6,819 bases of DNA from Thermoplasmata archaeon. Lineage in GTDB: Archaea > Thermoplasmatota > Thermoplasmata > GCA-020350865. How positions within the stretch are numbered: position 1 is the stretch's first letter; each line of letters starts with the position of its first letter. The translations under genes were made by a program, and so were the position numbers. Where the stretch lies: the NCBI GenBank assembly GCA_020351895.1, contig CP070672.1:1520910-1527728 (forward strand), written 5' to 3'. Below the pieces are notes generated by a model. The model had not been told where the DNA came from. It saw nothing but the letters and a program-made list of their open reading frames with translations, and ran no database searches. Shown piece after piece: positions 5,701 to 6,819 of this stretch.

Positions 5701-6819
5701 AACCCAAAATCTATTTAATTTCCCCCTTAAACAACTCCATTATCAGGCCTGGAACTTCAATATATTTCTGGATTTATGATGAAAACCTCGATTTCGTAAT
5801 TGCCTTCGTAGACGGTAATCCTGGACAATTACTGTTGCCTCCTTACGAAATCTCTACCGACAACTGGTTGGATGGTATGCACAATGTCTCTATAGTGGCC
5901 AACGACACTTATGGAAATTCCGCCTCTGAGAGTTTTGCCTTCATTATTGATTCGATTAAGCCCCGCATCCTTTTAAATGAACCTGCCAACAATTCCGTGA
6001 TTCCTGGGGGAGTCATCATTAATTTCTCGATCACCGATACAGATTTCAAGAGTGCCGAGTACTCCATTGACGGAGGCGGTTTCACTCCGTTCCCAGAACC
6101 TTATGATATCTCAACTACTGGATGGACAGAAGGGGAACATATCATTCAAATCAATGCTATGGATGATGTCGGAAATGAAAACTCGTCCTGGTTTGTATTT
6201 TTTGTGGACACCAGGAAGCCGGAAATTATTCTGAACAGCCCGGCCAACAACTCCCTCATATCTGGTGGAACCGTGCTGGATTTCTCCATAATCGAGGGCA
6301 ATATTCTGGTCGTGAATTACTCAATTGATGATGGACCCGACATCATTCTTACATATCCATTTGATATATACACGGATGGCTGGGTTAGTGGAGAAAGAAT
6401 TGTACAAATTAATGTATTGGACAAGGCCGGTAATTTTACATCAGAATTGTTTATTTTTTATATCGATTCGTCCCTTCCAAGAATCGTGCTAAACAACCCA
6501 GACAACAATTCTGTCATTGCCAGTGGAACATCCATTGATTTTTCCATTACCGACAACAACTTAGCCCAGTCTTATTATTCGATAAATGGTGATCCCTTCA
6601 CCCCTTTTTCCACACCCTATGATGTATCCACAGCAGATTGGCAGGACGGGGAATATACAATCCAAATCAAAGCCGTGGACACAGCAAGCAATGAAAACAT
6701 TTCATGGTTCTTCTTCACAATCGACTCAGTCGTACCTGTCATAACGTTGAATTCACCCTCAAATGGTTCCATCATTTCCGCCCAAACCATCCTGGATTTC
6801 TCGATTCAGGATCCCCATC
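2712..6819 (+). CDS. Secreted NosD-like parallel beta-helix protein with tandem Ig-like repeats, C-terminus beyond the window
   Basis: One plus-strand frame is open from ATG 2712 to the window edge: 1369 codons with no stop, the largest gene here. An in-frame stop at 2673 limits the start, and 2712 is the first ATG. Residues 1-34 form a signal peptide (NRR, a hydrophobic core, then AEA before the likely cleavage at 34/35), so the protein is exported. Residues 37-95 (FYVGGVGPGNYT, GDEIYVYPGIYNESI, TIIDG) are the standard entry to a right-handed parallel beta-helix of the PbH1/NosD type. Residues to about 930 are degenerate turns of the form N-x-I-x-x-N-x-x-x-G-I-x-x. A conserved C-cap follows at 935-990 (W939, GGNYWSDY at 946-953, GDTPY at 973-977, YPLM at 987-990). 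From residue 998 there are Ig-like repeats of 86 residues. It is rich in Asn and in N-x-S/T sites that archaeal surface glycosylation could use. A surface structural or carbohydrate-binding role is plausible; no catalytic residues can be named. The copper-protein function of true NosD should not be transferred. Confidence 0.93.
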   Translation, partial: MNRRILTFCSGLFLITCSLIIIDSIIDITPRAEAATFYVGGVGPGNYTHIYEAVFDANSGDEIYVYPGIYNESISIHKSINLTGENKSNTIIDGHGWGYALYISWNWVNVTGFTFTNASNGINIRGSHVTISDNIIEDNSGGGIYMEGSFITIENNYISNNSNLGIWFDYSSDITLINNDLINNGILMEGDELSHFNFHKIGTDNTINGKPIYYFNDTSDILLDNVPVGQVIIANCTDINLWNLTIQGIPNSILIVYSSNISITGNNISDNECGIYSYFCWSLGIFDNNISHNNDYGIRLQKTSDINITSNVVSSNKGEGIYLLGSSNSSIRYNEISHNEDSGILLAGSEDNIISHNNVTDNGFDSNPLLDGEGGIFLSSSSFNIVTNNNITLNYDFGICLTRPFTWPPVEPPKNNTITNNYISSNNGFLSFWGAGISCKESINVTISGNTVLNQSNGIGLRYVSRSNINNNIVFDNSESGISMSLSDNISMSNNTAFTCQSYGIYIDESQDLLFINNSAYDNYGGFCTDYSSILTLLNNTMINNSYNFYILGEADEHYIHSIDTSNTVDGKPIYYLVNVSDYIVPENAGFVGGIFCNNITTENNILRNNSHGVLFWKTNNSQINNVTSYFNYDGLYFYHSVNNSIINSSFYKCAWYGLGFFDSHYNSIENSHFYNCGYDGINLDISANNTIFGGNVSVNKDEGIEFRYSSFNDIIDVNVSSNQWRGIYIYGSSYLNIIHNDLWDEWNAIEGWGTYNNISYNNIHDNSFDGIEISGTNHTITHNYFSRNMLGITIQYSGNSRIINNDFLNNTDGIFLYESYDHYITNNNFSGNIHGIDFHHSTTNQVLNNTFFKNLLGIYLSSDSNYNIINGNEILSNSNSGIYIYWYCHNNTITNNNISWNFDYGIYLNRSKDNLIYHNNIIGNGNQSYDDSVDGNRWNESYPFGGNYWSDYVGTDDFKGPAQNITGSDGFGDTPYIIDGDSQDHYPLMKAIEMVEPKIYLISPLNNSIIRPGTSIYFWIYDENLDFVIAFVDGNPGQLLLPPYEISTDNWLDGMHNVSIVANDTYGNSASESFAFIIDSIKPRILLNEPANNSVIPGGVIINFSITDTDFKSAEYSIDGGGFTPFPEPYDISTTGWTEGEHIIQINAMDDVGNENSSWFVFFVDTRKPEIILNSPANNSLISGGTVLDFSIIEGNILVVNYSIDDGPDIILTYPFDIYTDGWVSGERIVQINVLDKAGNFTSELFIFYIDSSLPRIVLNNPDNNSVIASGTSIDFSITDNNLAQSYYSINGDPFTPFSTPYDVSTADWQDGEYTIQIKAVDTASNENISWFFFTIDSVVPVITLNSPSNGSIISAQTILDFSIQDPH
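3303..3446 (+). repeat. GKPIYY module, first copy
   Basis: Residues 198-245 of the beta-helix protein contain H-x-I-x-T-x-NT-x-x-GKPIYY, then a SD-containing segment and a V-x-x-x-x-C/N-T stretch that returns to the helix turns. Gly209, Lys210 and Pro211 are the core. Similar insertions occur in other archaeal NosD-like proteins, from memory of the family. It is homologous to the copy at 4386-4535, 362 residues downstream. Confidence 0.7.
4386..4535 (+). repeat. GKPIYY module, second copy
   Basis: Residues 559-608 repeat the module: H-x-I-D-T-S-NT-V-D-GKPIYY with Gly571, Lys572, Pro573, followed by a SD pair and an N-A-G-x-V-G-G strand. The two copies share the core and the SD position but diverge elsewhere, so the duplication is old. 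It suggests that the helix is built from two related sections of about 360 residues. Confidence 0.7.
5514..5681 (+). other. C-terminal cap of the beta-helix
   Basis: Residues 935-990 match the closing segment common in archaeal NosD-like proteins: a W-N-x-S-Y stretch, GGNYWSDY, an Asp-rich GTDDFKGP, GSDGFGDTPY, and a final DHYPLM. It marks the end of the helix and a domain boundary. The DNA here is richer in G and C than the helix repeats before it. Confidence 0.8.
5703..6819 (+). repeat. Tandem Ig-like repeats of 86 residues, four complete and one cut
   Basis: Repeats begin at Pro998, Pro1084, Pro1170, Pro1256 and Pro1342 (bases 5703, 5961, 6219, 6477, 6735), so each of the four complete units is exactly 86 codons (258 bases). 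The fifth is cut after 28 codons. Each unit follows P-x-I-x-L-x-x-P-x-NNS-x-I, a hydrophobic strand ending FSI-x-D, a YSID-like strand, PYDIST-x-x-W-x-x-G, an I-x-I-x-A-x-D-x-x-GN strand, and a final F-x-ID. This is the layout of Ig-like beta-sandwich domains found in archaeal and bacterial surface proteins. They probably act as a stalk or adhesion module that holds the beta-helix away from the cell. Confidence 0.88.

Noticed and set aside
2820..6819. CRISPR array or DNA-level tandem repeats
   Set aside because: The repetition is at protein level. DNA units are diverged, have no constant repeat with unique spacers, and remain in one open frame.

Overview
The window looks like archaeal chromosome. 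It carries an archaemetzincin-type metalloprotease and an archaeal-length RtcB RNA ligase. It also carries a very large secreted parallel beta-helix protein of the NosD/PbH1 kind, followed by tandem Ig-like repeats. Upstream signals are archaeal in style: TATA-like boxes about 25 bases before the likely transcription starts, GGTG-type ribosome binding sites and one probable leaderless gene. The combination fits a euryarchaeal or Thermoplasmatota-like lineage, where large PbH1 surface proteins are common. The lineage is inference and cannot be settled from this window.

Layout. Positions 1-2537 hold three genes on the minus strand, in transcription order rtcB (2537-1056), archaemetzincin (1012-518), and a membrane-anchored protein of unknown function (405 or 399, running off the left edge). 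rtcB and the archaemetzincin gene are 43 bases apart and are probably co-transcribed. The third gene has its own TATA-like box, preceded by a perfect 16-base palindrome that could be an operator. Positions 2538-2711 are a divergent promoter region with one TATA-like box facing each way and a GC-rich interrupted inverted repeat between them. From 2712 to the right edge a single plus-strand frame stays open for 1369 codons. It encodes a signal peptide, a long Asn-rich right-handed beta-helix, a typical NosD-like C-cap, and then Ig-like repeats of exactly 86 residues each. Both the first and the last genes are cut by the window edges.

The genes do not form one evident pathway. RtcB (tRNA splicing and RNA repair) and the archaemetzincin are cytoplasmic housekeeping-type proteins, while the beta-helix protein is exported and probably sits on the cell surface. 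I found no convincing undescribed defence or mobile system. The items most worth following are the strict 86-residue periodicity, the duplicated GKPIYY module in the beta-helix, the palindrome and inverted repeat at the promoters, and the unclear start of the archaemetzincin gene.
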